This document shows, piece after piece, positions 16,270 to 23,585 of a stretch of DNA of 23,585 nt (the stretch's first letter is position 1; each line of letters starts with the position of its first letter). Source of the DNA: Chitinophagaceae bacterium UBA2789 (GTDB lineage Bacteria; Bacteroidota; Bacteroidia; Chitinophagales; Chitinophagaceae); contig DEHX01000008.1 of the NCBI GenBank assembly GCA_002352145.1, forward strand, positions 32,607 through 56,191. Reading direction: 5' to 3'. The notes under the pieces were generated by a model. That model made no database searches, was not told the origin of the DNA, and was given only the letters and a program-made list of their open reading frames with translations. Made by a program: the position numbers and the translations under genes.

Positions 16270-17688
16270 ATGTCAAACACAAACTACAGTTTCTTTGGCG
16301 CTGTTGAAAAAAGCTTCGACAAAGCTGCCGGGTATACTAAATGGGACAAAGGCCTGCTTAACCAGATCAGAGCATGTAACGCCGTTTACCAGATGCGTTT
16401 CCCGATCAAAAGAGATGATGGAAGCATTGAAGTAATAGAAGCCTACCGTGTGCAGCACTCACACCATAAAACTCCCTGCAAGGGCGGTATCCGTTTTGCT
16501 GCCGAAGTGAACCAGGATGAAGTAATGGCACTTGCAGCGTTAATGACGTATAAGTGTACCATTGTTGATGTTCCTTTTGGTGGAGCTAAGGGTGGTATCA
16601 AGATTGACCCCAAAAAATATTCTCCGTTTGAACTGGAAAAAATCACCCGCCGTTATACATCTGAACTGATCAAAAAGAAATTCATCGGACCCGGCACTGA
16701 TGTTCCTGCTCCTGATTATGGAACAGGGGAAAGAGAAATGTCATGGATCATGGATACTTACTCTGCTATGCATCCCGGAGAGATTGATGCCGCAGGATGT
16801 GTAACCGGCAAGCCAATTTCGCAAGGTGGTGTTCGTGGCCGACGTGAAGCCACAGGACTGGGAGTATTCTTTGGTCTTCGTGAAGTATGCAATATGCCTG
16901 ATGTAATGGGCAAATTGGGACTTACTACCGGAGTCGAAGGCAAAAAAGTAATCGTACAGGGTTTGGGTAATGTTGGATATCACTCTGCTAAGTTCTTCCA
17001 GGACGCAGGTTCAAAGATCATTGCTCTTGCTGAATACGAAGGTGCCATATGGAGTGATAAAGGACTGGATGTAGATCAGGTTTTCCAACACAGAAAGAAA
17101 ACAGGATCTATCCTAAATTTCCCCGGTGCCAACAATTTTGCCAAAAGCTCTGACGCATTGGAAATGGAATGTGACATCCTGATACCCGCTGCATTAGAAA
17201 ATGTAATAGACGGCGAGAATGCGCCCCGTGTAAAAGCTAAAATCATAGGCGAAGCCGCCAACGGGCCCCTGACACCGGAAGCGGATGAAGTGTTTACTCA
17301 AAAGGGAATACTGGTTGTACCGGATATGTACCTGAATGCAGGTGGTGTTACCGTTTCTTATTTTGAGTGGTTGAAAAATCTTAGCCATGTACGCTATGGA
17401 AGGCTGGAAAAACGCTTTACGGAAAACCTTAATACCCGTATCCTTTCCCAAATGGAAGAATTAAGCGGCAAAAAAGTGAGTGATAATGAAAGAGAACTGA
17501 TCATGCACGGACCAGACGAAGTAGACCTGGTATACAGTGGCCTGGAAGAGACAATGATCAATGCTACCCGTGAGATCATGAAAACATGGAGAGAAATACC
17601 TGAAATACCTGATATGCGTACGGCAGCTTATGTAGTTGCTATTAATAAAGTGGCTACTGCTTACGCTGAGCTGGGTATTTTCCCATAA
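16270..17688 (+). CDS. Glu/Leu/Phe/Val dehydrogenase (glutamate dehydrogenase)
   Basis: 472 residues from the ATG at 16270; the frame is open to a TTG at 16228, but the family begins near MSNTNYSF. It interconverts glutamate and 2-oxoglutarate plus ammonia. All core residues are present: K71 in KGGIRF, K95 in MTYK, catalytic K107 in GGAKGG and D149 in PAPDYGTGE, with a Rossmann GLGNVG (231-236). The acidic residue after beta-2 (LAEYEG) hints at NAD rather than NADP, which is only an inference. It lies 47 bases after the ccmD-like gene without a visible promoter, so it may be read through from the ccm genes. A strong terminator follows. Confidence 0.93.
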   Translation: MSNTNYSFFGAVEKSFDKAAGYTKWDKGLLNQIRACNAVYQMRFPIKRDDGSIEVIEAYRVQHSHHKTPCKGGIRFAAEVNQDEVMALAALMTYKCTIVDVPFGGAKGGIKIDPKKYSPFELEKITRRYTSELIKKKFIGPGTDVPAPDYGTGEREMSWIMDTYSAMHPGEIDAAGCVTGKPISQGGVRGRREATGLGVFFGLREVCNMPDVMGKLGLTTGVEGKKVIVQGLGNVGYHSAKFFQDAGSKIIALAEYEGAIWSDKGLDVDQVFQHRKKTGSILNFPGANNFAKSSDALEMECDILIPAALENVIDGENAPRVKAKIIGEAANGPLTPEADEVFTQKGILVVPDMYLNAGGVTVSYFEWLKNLSHVRYGRLEKRFTENLNTRILSQMEELSGKKVSDNERELIMHGPDEVDLVYSGLEETMINATREIMKTWREIPEIPDMRTAAYVVAINKVATAYAELGIFP

Positions 17689-17711
17689 TCAAGCCAATTG
17701 CTTACTATTTC

Positions 17712-17747
17712 AAAATCCCATTTGCAAATGCAGGTGGGATTTTTTTT
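17712..17747 (+). terminator. Rho-independent terminator after glutamate dehydrogenase
   Basis: The nine-base arm AAAATCCCA (17712-17720) pairs with TGGGATTTT (17735-17743) around a 14-base loop that itself holds the palindrome TTTGCAAA. The T-run extends to 17747. It lies 24 bases after the stop codon. Confidence 0.8.
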
Positions 17748-17839
17748 ACAGTGGTACTAAAAAATCCATTAAAAGGGCAGTTCAAAAAGGGTGTTCAGCC
17801 TGCCATTAAGGGCTAAATCACTACTCTTCCTAATTCTCC

Positions 17840-17847
17840 TACCTTTG
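17840..17847 (+). promoter_or_regulatory. Candidate -7 box for the LolA-fold gene
   Basis: TACCTTTG followed by C is an exact TAnnTTTG match, 23 bases before the ATG at 17871. It is placed right after a terminator, where a new promoter is expected. No -33 TTG was found at standard spacing. Confidence 0.5.
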
Positions 17848-17870
17848 CCTATCAAAAAATCAAAAAAACC

Positions 17871-18578
17871 ATGAAACGATTCTTAACAGCCGTACTTGGC
17901 TTCGCTTTTCTTTCTGTACAGGCGCAGACGGCCGATGAAGTGATCAGTAAATACAGTGCTGCTATGGGCGGACTGGATGCTTTCAACAATGTAAAATCCG
18001 CTAAAATGACCGGAATTGCAACCCTGCAGGGGATGGACTTGCCCATCACCATCCAGGTGATCAATGGCAAAGCTTTCCGGATTGACGTAGAAGTAATGGG
18101 CCAATCAGTAGTGAACAGTTACAAAGACGGAAAAGGCTGGAAAATCAATCCGTTTGGCGGCGCCGAAACCGCTACCGATGTAGAGGGGGCTGAATTACTG
18201 GATTATAAAGCACAGGCCAGTCTTAGCAACAGCCTCATGGATTATAAAGCAAGAGGTCACCAGGTTGAACTCCTGGGCCAGGAAGATGTGGACGGTAAGA
18301 AAGCTTTTAAAATTAAACTAACCAGCAAAGACGATGGAAAGGTGACAACCTTTTTCATTAATTCAGAAGACAACATGCTATTGAAATCAGTTAGTAGCAG
18401 GGAAATGCAAGGGCAAACCGTAGATGTGGATACTTATTACACCGACTTTAAAGAGTTTGGTGGAATAAAAATCGCCATGACCCGTTCACAAAAGATAATG
18501 GGCCAGGATTTTCAAACCATTACCCTCAATAATGTTGAACTGAATGTCCCTGTAGATGAAAAAGTGTTTGATAAATAA
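17871..18578 (+). CDS. Exported LolA-fold (outer membrane lipoprotein-sorting-like) protein
   Basis: 235 residues with a Sec signal peptide (basic MKR, hydrophobic 5-15, cleavage-like VQAQT around 18-19). The mature part begins TADEVISKYSAAMGG (20-34), a common opening of Bacteroidota proteins annotated as outer membrane lipoprotein-sorting protein. It continues as an antiparallel beta-rich sequence (KMTGIATLQG, FRIDVEVMGQ, KAFKIKLTSKDDGK, TYYTDFKEFGGIKI) typical of the LolA/LolB-like half-barrel. Such proteins are thought to bind lipid or lipoprotein in the periplasm. True LolA activity is not shown, and the closest general description is an uncharacterised periplasmic LolA-like protein. It is monocistronic, between two terminators. 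Confidence 0.8.
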   Translation: MKRFLTAVLGFAFLSVQAQTADEVISKYSAAMGGLDAFNNVKSAKMTGIATLQGMDLPITIQVINGKAFRIDVEVMGQSVVNSYKDGKGWKINPFGGAETATDVEGAELLDYKAQASLSNSLMDYKARGHQVELLGQEDVDGKKAFKIKLTSKDDGKVTTFFINSEDNMLLKSVSSREMQGQTVDVDTYYTDFKEFGGIKIAMTRSQKIMGQDFQTITLNNVELNVPVDEKVFDK

Positions 18579-18597
18579 ATTTGACCAGCAATATTCT

Positions 18598-18627
18598 AAA
18601 AGCCATTTGAATTCAAATGGCTTTTTT
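18598..18627. terminator. Shared bidirectional terminator
   Basis: A perfect 28-base palindrome (18598-18625; arm AAAAGCCATTTGAA, centre GAATTC) flanked by a T-run to 18627 on the plus strand and by the complementary A-run on the other side. It terminates the LolA-like gene and, read on the minus strand, the HSDR_N gene whose stop codon is at 18626. Confidence 0.85.
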
Positions 18628-19063
18628 ATTCATGATCAGGTAATATACTGATTTCGTGAAGGCCTGTTTCTCCTCTTTGCCAACCCATAGTATAATTGCC
18701 GTTTGTAATGATAATAAAAGAAACAGGTATACTTATATTGTATCTTAAAGCCTGTTGCAATACTTCTTCATCCAGTAGAACATCCATCGCCTTACATTCT
18801 ACCATCAGCCAGGGTTCATGCCGGCTGTTGTATACAAGGATATCAAATCGCTTTTTCAGCTCTCCGAGTTTTAACTCTTTTTCTACTGCTATCAATGAGG
18901 CTGGATATTTTTTAACTGAAACCATGAACTGAACAAAATTCTGCCTGACCCATTCTTCTGGTGTAAGAGCAATCCATTTTTTACGCTGGGAGTCAAATAT
19001 TTCCTCCGTTTCTTCCTTTTTGCGTAAACGAAAAGCCGGCTCGGGATAGTTAATTACAACCAT
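18626..19063 (-). CDS. HSDR_N-like PD-(D/E)xK nuclease-fold protein
   Basis: 145 residues resembling the N-terminal domain of type I restriction enzyme subunit R (HSDR_N). A helical start (TPEEWVRQNFVQFMV, 34-48) leads into K-R-FDILVY with D74 and the VECKA strand with E89 and K91, giving the D-x14-E-x-K pattern of PD-(D/E)xK nucleases; E61 and E63 are possible additional ligands. There are no helicase, methylase or specificity genes nearby, so this is a stand-alone copy rather than a restriction system. Such orphans are common in Bacteroidota and their role is unknown (DNA repair or RNA processing are guesses). It is divergent from AMP nucleosidase with only 31 bases between the start codons. 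Confidence 0.85.
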   Translation of the reverse strand: MVVINYPEPAFRLRKKEETEEIFDSQRKKWIALTPEEWVRQNFVQFMVSVKKYPASLIAVEKELKLGELKKRFDILVYNSRHEPWLMVECKAMDVLLDEEVLQQALRYNISIPVSFIIITNGNYTMGWQRGETGLHEISILPDHE

Positions 19064-19067
19064 GCTT

Positions 19068-19075
19068 CAAATGTA
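19068..19075 (-). promoter_or_regulatory. Candidate -7 box for the HSDR_N gene
   Basis: On the minus strand this reads TACATTTG, an exact TAnnTTTG match ending four bases before the ATG at 19063. If used, the transcript would be leaderless or nearly so. No -33 element at standard distance was found. Confidence 0.3.
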
Positions 19076-19081
19076 ATTGAT

Positions 19082-19089
19082 TAAATTTG
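19082..19089 (+). promoter_or_regulatory. Candidate -7 box for AMP nucleosidase
   Basis: TAAATTTG, an exact TAnnTTTG match, ends five bases before the ATG at 19095. As for the opposing box, the predicted transcript would have almost no leader. No -33 TTG at standard spacing is visible. Confidence 0.3.
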
Positions 19090-19094
19090 TCAGC

Positions 19095-19865
19095 ATGAAG
19101 ACAAAAGAAGAAATAGTACAAAACTGGTTACCCCGTTATACGGGAGAACAATTGGAGAATTTCGGAGAGTATGTACTGCTCACCAATTTCAGTAATTATG
19201 TAAAAATGTTTGCCGAGTGGAATAATGTACCGGTTATTGGTGAAGGCAAACCCATGCAATGCGCCACAGCGCAGAATATTACTATCATAAACTTTGGAAT
19301 GGGCAGCCCTACTGCCGCAACCATAATGGATTTGTTGTCAGCAATACAACCCAAAGCTGTTTTATTCCTTGGTAAATGCGGCGGCCTTAAAAAAAGGAAT
19401 AAACTTGGAGACCTCATACTTCCGATCGCTGCCATAAGAGGTGAAGGTACATCCAATGATTACTTCCCTGCAGAAGTTCCTGCACTTCCTGCCTTTGCTT
19501 TACAAAAGGCAGTTTCTACTACTATTCGGGGTTATGAAGTCGATTATTGGACCGGCACCGTATACACTACTAACCGCCGGGTTTGGGAACATGATGAACC
19601 TTTCAAAGAATACCTGCAAAAAATCAGGGCTTATGCCATTGATATGGAAACGGCTACAGTCTTTACCGTTGGCTTTTATAATAAAATACCTACCGGCGCT
19701 TTATTATTGGTAAGCGATCAGCCCATGATACCCGAAGGCGTTAAAACCGAGGAAAGTGACAAAACCGTTACTGCAATGTTTGTGGAAAGACATCTTAAGA
19801 TTGGCATTGACTCACTGAAAGAACTTATCAATGACGGCCAAACAGTAAGGCACCTGAAATTTTAA
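19095..19865 (+). CDS. amn: AMP nucleosidase (short Bacteroidota type)
   Basis: 256 residues from the ATG at 19095 (an in-frame TTG lies at 19077 but family members begin MKTKEEIVQNWLPRYTG). It belongs to the nucleoside phosphorylase/hydrolase fold and is expected to cleave AMP to adenine and ribose 5-phosphate in purine turnover. Motifs: FGMGSPTA (68-74 region), FLGKCGGL (91-98), ribose-binding DMETA (183-187) and the catalytic Asp in SDQP (207-210). It lacks the extra N-terminal domain of enterobacterial Amn (about 480 residues) and is the shorter form usual in this phylum. Only 12 bases separate it from the next gene, so the two are likely co-transcribed. Confidence 0.92.
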   Translation: MKTKEEIVQNWLPRYTGEQLENFGEYVLLTNFSNYVKMFAEWNNVPVIGEGKPMQCATAQNITIINFGMGSPTAATIMDLLSAIQPKAVLFLGKCGGLKKRNKLGDLILPIAAIRGEGTSNDYFPAEVPALPAFALQKAVSTTIRGYEVDYWTGTVYTTNRRVWEHDEPFKEYLQKIRAYAIDMETATVFTVGFYNKIPTGALLLVSDQPMIPEGVKTEESDKTVTAMFVERHLKIGIDSLKELINDGQTVRHLKF

Positions 19866-19877
19866 AGTAGTTATTAA

Positions 19878-20252
19878 ATGAAACTATTCCTGCTTTTAGC
19901 TGGCTTATCTGTACTGACCCTTTCGGTCAGCGATTGTAATGACAAAAAAAATACTGAAAAGTATAAAGGCAAACTGGAAATTGCAGGCATCTGCATGAAC
20001 TACACTATCCGCATTACCGAAGGAGAAATTGATACAGCTAAGATCTCAGCGAACTGGACAGACGAGGTAACGAATAAAAATTATATCAATGTATTCAGGC
20101 TTGGTAGCCCATGCGATTTTCCTTCCACTATTAAACAGGGTGATGAATTCTACTTTATCATTGATACTGCCAAACCCAAAGAATGTATGGTCTGCATGGC
20201 ATATTACCCTACGCCACCGAGGTCATTAAATATTAAAGTGGTTGAAAAATAA
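19878..20252 (+). CDS. Small cysteine-rich exported protein (probable lipoprotein)
   Basis: 124 residues of a conserved but unnamed Bacteroidota family. The signal sequence (1-18) ends in LSVSDC. C20 would be the lipidation site, but Asp at -1 is a poor fit for signal peptidase II, so lipid attachment is uncertain. The mature protein contains LEIAGICMNYTI, GSPCDFPSTIKQGDEFYF and a C-M-V-C pair (103/106), with further cysteines at 39 and 79, which suggests disulfides or a metal site. A P-T-P-P turn and a final beta strand close the protein. It overlaps the next ORF by one base (TAATG), suggesting coupling with the ABC protein; no functional link is known to me. Confidence 0.8.
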   Translation: MKLFLLLAGLSVLTLSVSDCNDKKNTEKYKGKLEIAGICMNYTIRITEGEIDTAKISANWTDEVTNKNYINVFRLGSPCDFPSTIKQGDEFYFIIDTAKPKECMVCMAYYPTPPRSLNIKVVEK

Positions 20253-21961
20253 TGCAGCCCCTGTTAAGCATAAATGATCTGTCGGTTGATTTTATCGCTG
20301 AATCAGGTATTACAAACGCATTAAAGAATATTTCCTTTGCTGTAAATCGTGGAGAAGTAGTCGCTTTGGTTGGCGAATCCGGCTCCGGGAAATCAGTCAC
20401 TTCTCTTTCCATTTTACAACTATTGCCCTCGCCACCTGTCCGTTACAGCAGCGGAGAAATATTATTTTCTGAAGATGGGGAGCAGGTTATTAACCTGCTC
20501 CACCGAAAAAGAAATGAGTTACAGGATATTCGAGGAAATAAGATCGCCATGATATTCCAGGAACCGATGACCTCGCTCAACCCGGTTCTAACCTGTGGAG
20601 ACCAGGTTATGGAAGCCATACTACTGCATAAAAAAATACCAAAGGAAACAGCAAAACAAAAAACCATCGAGTGGTTTGAAAAGGTTAAGCTGCCCGACCC
20701 CAAGGCCATGTTCAACGGGTACCCTCACCAACTCAGTGGCGGACAAAAGCAGCGAGTAATGATTGCAATGGCTATGAGTTGTGAGCCAGCTCTTCTTATC
20801 TGTGATGAACCCACCACTGCTCTTGATGTTACAGTTCAAAAAACAATACTCCAGCTCATCAAAGAACTACAGAAGCAATCCGGCATGGGTGTCATCTTTA
20901 TAACACATGATTTGGGAGTAGTGGCAGAGATTGCCGACCGTGCCGTAGTGATGTATAAAGGTGAAATTGTAGAGCAGAATATGGTTAAGAATATTTTCAC
21001 CAATCCACAGCATCCATATACAAAAGCTTTGCTGGCGTGCAGGCCGGTCAACCATGAAAGAGGAAAAAGGCTTCCGGTTGTCAGCGACTTTATGGATGAT
21101 CTGAGGACAGAGACAGTAAAAAAGGATATAGCAACAACTATCTTATCAACTGTATCAACAAAAACAGATCTACTTCTATCCGTACAGCAACTCTCAGTTT
21201 GGTATCCAGCCCGAAGAACTTTATTTGGGAGAGCTCATGAATTTACCAAAGCCGTTGATAGTGTCAGTTTTGATGTTTACAAAGGAGAAACCCTTGGCTT
21301 AGTGGGTGAAAGTGGTTGTGGCAAAACTACTCTTGGCAGAACACTGCTTCGCCTGGTAGAGCCTACCAACGGAAAGATCATCTACAATGGTGCCGACCTT
21401 ACAGCAAGAAACAAGGACGAGCTTCACTCTCTCAGGAAAGAGATCCAGATTATTTTCCAGGATCCTTATTCTTCATTAAATCCCAGGCTAACTATCGGTT
21501 CAGCCATTTCAGAACCAATGAAAGTACATGGATTATTTACCAGTGATAAACAACGAAAAGAAAAAGTAACCGCATTACTGGAAAAAGTGAACCTGAGGCC
21601 AGATCACTTCAACCGCTACCCGCATGAATTCAGTGGAGGGCAACGCCAACGGATTGTTATTGCCCGTGCTTTAGCATTAAATCCATCCTTTATCGTTTGT
21701 GATGAATCTGTTTCAGCACTTGACGTAAGTGTTCAGGCACAGGTGCTAAACCTGATCAATGATCTTAAAAGAGAGTTTGGCTTTACTGTGATCTTTATCT
21801 CTCATGACTTGTCAGTTGTACGCTACATCAGCGATCGCATAATGGTCATGAACAAAGGAAGGATTGAAGAAAGCGGTCCTGCTGATGACATTTATTTCAA
21901 CCCTCAATCCGTTTATACAAAAAATCTCATTGCCGCAATCCCCAAAGGCATTATTGCTTAA
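20252..21961 (+). CDS. Fused double-ATPase ABC protein (Opp/Dpp type)
   Basis: 569 residues made of two complete ABC ATPase domains, equal to DppD and DppF joined, as in YejF or GsiA. First domain: Walker A GESGSGKS (41-48), LSGGQ (161-165), Walker B LLICDEP (181-187), H219. Second domain: Walker A GESGCGKT (352-359), SGGQRQR (461-467), Walker B with CDESVSALD (483-491), H519. Each domain has the peptide-transporter family ending (NPQHPYTKALL and NPQSVYTKNLI). It should power peptide or similar uptake, but no permease or binding-protein gene is nearby. It is the last gene of the amn-lipoprotein unit and overlaps the convergent gene by four bases. Confidence 0.93.
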   Translation: MQPLLSINDLSVDFIAESGITNALKNISFAVNRGEVVALVGESGSGKSVTSLSILQLLPSPPVRYSSGEILFSEDGEQVINLLHRKRNELQDIRGNKIAMIFQEPMTSLNPVLTCGDQVMEAILLHKKIPKETAKQKTIEWFEKVKLPDPKAMFNGYPHQLSGGQKQRVMIAMAMSCEPALLICDEPTTALDVTVQKTILQLIKELQKQSGMGVIFITHDLGVVAEIADRAVVMYKGEIVEQNMVKNIFTNPQHPYTKALLACRPVNHERGKRLPVVSDFMDDLRTETVKKDIATTILSTVSTKTDLLLSVQQLSVWYPARRTLFGRAHEFTKAVDSVSFDVYKGETLGLVGESGCGKTTLGRTLLRLVEPTNGKIIYNGADLTARNKDELHSLRKEIQIIFQDPYSSLNPRLTIGSAISEPMKVHGLFTSDKQRKEKVTALLEKVNLRPDHFNRYPHEFSGGQRQRIVIARALALNPSFIVCDESVSALDVSVQAQVLNLINDLKREFGFTVIFISHDLSVVRYISDRIMVMNKGRIEESGPADDIYFNPQSVYTKNLIAAIPKGIIA

Positions 21962-23585
21962 TAAGCATATTCGTTTCGGTTGTTGTCTTTACCATAAAAC
22001 TCTTTAGCACTTTTTCTGCGGGAATAAAGCATTTTTTTTAACTCCTTGTTCAGTTGCTTGTTCACCGGTTCATCGTCTTTTAATTTGGTGTCGGTGAGCT
22101 CTGTAAAATCATACTTTTTATAGTTAAAACCGTACGATGGGAGTAATGGCGAATAAAAGAAAGGTATCTTAATGTTACTGCTGTCTTCAAACTCAAATTG
22201 GGCCGGGTCTAATGGCACCAGGCCTACAGTTGCCAGCTTCCAGGTCAGATCATCTTTTTTAGCCTTGTATTTAAAGAAATAGATGAAGCCTTTCTTCTCC
22301 TTGTACTCTGCCTGTAACCTGTCAATGTATACAATTGAATCTGGTTTATCATAAGATTCACTTTTCAACAATGCACTTTTTCCAAGGTCAAGATGGTTGA
22401 GACTTGCAGGAGGAAATTTGTTGAGCTTTTTCCGTTTTTTTAAATCGGTATATAATTCATACCTGTATTCCTCCAGCTTACTGAAATACCCAAATAATGT
22501 ATCTGGCACTGGTTTATTTTTATCAAGCAGTAAAAGCATGGTATTATACTTCAACCTTTTGTCATTCGATCTTAACATTTGCTGGATGAACGGTTGAACA
22601 GAAATATTTGTTTCCCAAAAAGGCAGCAGCAGCGTTGCATACAGGTTCAGGTCATCATTTCCATAATCATCTTCATCCCCAGACCTGAAATAAGAAATAG
22701 GCTTTTTATCAGTTTTACTTTCCTCGGCCTTTTGAATTGCTTTTTTCTTCTCTGCAATAGCCTGTTTTTTTAATTCTTGTTTGGCTTCAATTAGAAATTT
22801 GCTAAAATACATTTCATAATCTCCGGGTTTTACCAGACTACTATCCACCATCTGTCCCAGCAGCTTCATGATACTGCTTTTATAATCTTCCAGGTTTAAC
22901 AGTGGCAAAAGATCGGGCAGAATAGTCTTCGTCAGCTTTAAAGAATCTGAAAGCTCATCAAGAAATCTGCCATTTGTATAACTAAAGCCCCCGGTCCTGT
23001 AAAGATTTAAATATTTTAAAGCCTCATATGGAGAATAATCTGAAGTAGCAAAATCAAGCACGGGCGGCTCTGCATTCACAATATCCCTGAAAATAGTATA
23101 CGCATAGCTGGTTCTGTGCTGTAACAGGTTTTCCAACACTGCATACTGTAACTGAACGGTATCGTCCAGCGCATAATAAAGTTCCTTCAGATATTGGGCT
23201 GAGGCAATCGTTTTTATGCCTCCCAGTTTATTGATAAACTCTTTCTTCGTATCTAGATATTTCTTGTCGTTCCAGTTAAGCAAGCTGATCGCTTTTTTTA
23301 ACATAGGAAAATCAGATGAATCCAAATCGATATCCCCGATATGTTTTACCGCCCTTTTGCGTAATACCGTATCAGTGCTCATAAAATCTTCGAAGAACAG
23401 TTTAGATTTTTTCTCCAATGGATTGATGCCTTTCAGTGTATCGGCAGGTGTGAAAGAATTAAAAAAATGTTTTACAAATTCGCTTGGGGCAGAAAGGGTA
23501 TCAGATTGCGTCATCAATGAAAACCCGATACCGTCCTTATAAAATGCTTTAGAATGAACAACCCTGCTGCTGCCTTTCTCCGTTA
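21958..23585 (-). CDS. Large uncharacterised protein, 5' end beyond the window
   Basis: At least 541 residues; function not recognised. The ATG at 23514 is probably internal: the frame stays open through 23515-23585, with no stop codon before the edge, and reads plausible protein (VVHSKAFYKDGIGFSL) into the first Met. The YKDGIGFSL...FFNSFTP segment resembles the last strand and helix of a small alpha/beta domain often placed before a helical region in Bacteroidota. Residues after it form helical, HEAT-like stretches (LKKAISLL, AQYLKELYYALDD, LQYAVLENLL). A Lys/Glu-rich coiled segment (about KQELKKQAIAEKKKA) and an acidic DEDDYGNDD patch sit mid-way. The C-terminus is Lys/Tyr-rich. No membrane segment is seen in the visible part. 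Confidence 0.7.
   Translation of the reverse strand, partial: TEKGSSRVVHSKAFYKDGIGFSLMTQSDTLSAPSEFVKHFFNSFTPADTLKGINPLEKKSKLFFEDFMSTDTVLRKRAVKHIGDIDLDSSDFPMLKKAISLLNWNDKKYLDTKKEFINKLGGIKTIASAQYLKELYYALDDTVQLQYAVLENLLQHRTSYAYTIFRDIVNAEPPVLDFATSDYSPYEALKYLNLYRTGGFSYTNGRFLDELSDSLKLTKTILPDLLPLLNLEDYKSSIMKLLGQMVDSSLVKPGDYEMYFSKFLIEAKQELKKQAIAEKKKAIQKAEESKTDKKPISYFRSGDEDDYGNDDLNLYATLLLPFWETNISVQPFIQQMLRSNDKRLKYNTMLLLLDKNKPVPDTLFGYFSKLEEYRYELYTDLKKRKKLNKFPPASLNHLDLGKSALLKSESYDKPDSIVYIDRLQAEYKEKKGFIYFFKYKAKKDDLTWKLATVGLVPLDPAQFEFEDSSNIKIPFFYSPLLPSYGFNYKKYDFTELTDTKLKDDEPVNKQLNKELKKMLYSRRKSAKEFYGKDNNRNEYAY

Noticed and set aside
18626..19865. A complete restriction-modification or other known defence system
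   Set aside because: No methylase, specificity subunit, helicase domain, Sir2/TIR or sensor gene is present; only an HSDR_N-like domain beside a metabolic enzyme.
1..23585. Mobile elements, CRISPR arrays, prophage or integron
   Set aside because: No transposase, integrase, phage structural gene, regularly spaced repeats or terminal inverted repeats were seen in either strand.

Overview
The window looks like a chromosomal stretch from a Bacteroidota bacterium, most likely Chitinophagaceae or a close relative. The evidence is the protein types (short Bacteroidota-type AMP nucleosidase, a DUF6263-like lipoprotein, a CcmD-like peptide after CcmC, an HSDR_N orphan), the moderate AT bias, and several start-proximal TAnnTTTG boxes, which are the Bacteroidota -7 promoter element. 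No insertion sequence, integrase, phage gene or CRISPR array is visible. Every intergenic gap is under 200 bases.

Layout. (1) 1-4397 is a cyanophycin locus: a cyanophycinase fragment (cphB) and a Tat-signal class V PLP enzyme on the minus strand, divergent from cyanophycin synthetase (cphA). (2) 4463-4533 is a tRNA-Gln(TTG) with its own promoter and terminator. (3) 10726 down to 4563 is a tight six-gene minus-strand operon for nucleotide sugars: DegT aminotransferase, Ugd, UDP-xylose synthase, a TviB/WbpA-type dehydrogenase, RfbC and RfbD. It should feed surface polysaccharide or LPS synthesis, but no glycosyltransferase, flippase or polymerase gene is present. (4) 10884-14408 holds Kdo transferase (waaA, probably a TTG start), a Bacteroidota hypothetical protein, thymidine kinase and a DUF6263-like lipoprotein. 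(5) 14499-17688 is a cytochrome c maturation/heme handling cluster (ccmB, ccmC, ccmD-like) followed by glutamate dehydrogenase. (6) 17871-19063 holds a LolA-fold exported protein and an HSDR_N nuclease-like protein that share a palindromic terminator. (7) 19095-21961 is a likely transcription unit: AMP nucleosidase, a small cysteine-rich exported protein and a fused double-ATPase peptide-transport ABC protein. (8) 21958-23585 is a large uncharacterised protein whose reading frame runs off the right edge.

Most genes are ordinary for this lineage. The points most worth a second look are the exported PLP enzyme inside the cyanophycin locus, a CcmC whose tryptophan-rich heme motif is rewritten and lengthened, a palindrome just upstream of the ccmC start, and a 31-base divergent intergenic region with two -7-like boxes placed so close to the start codons that both transcripts could be leaderless.
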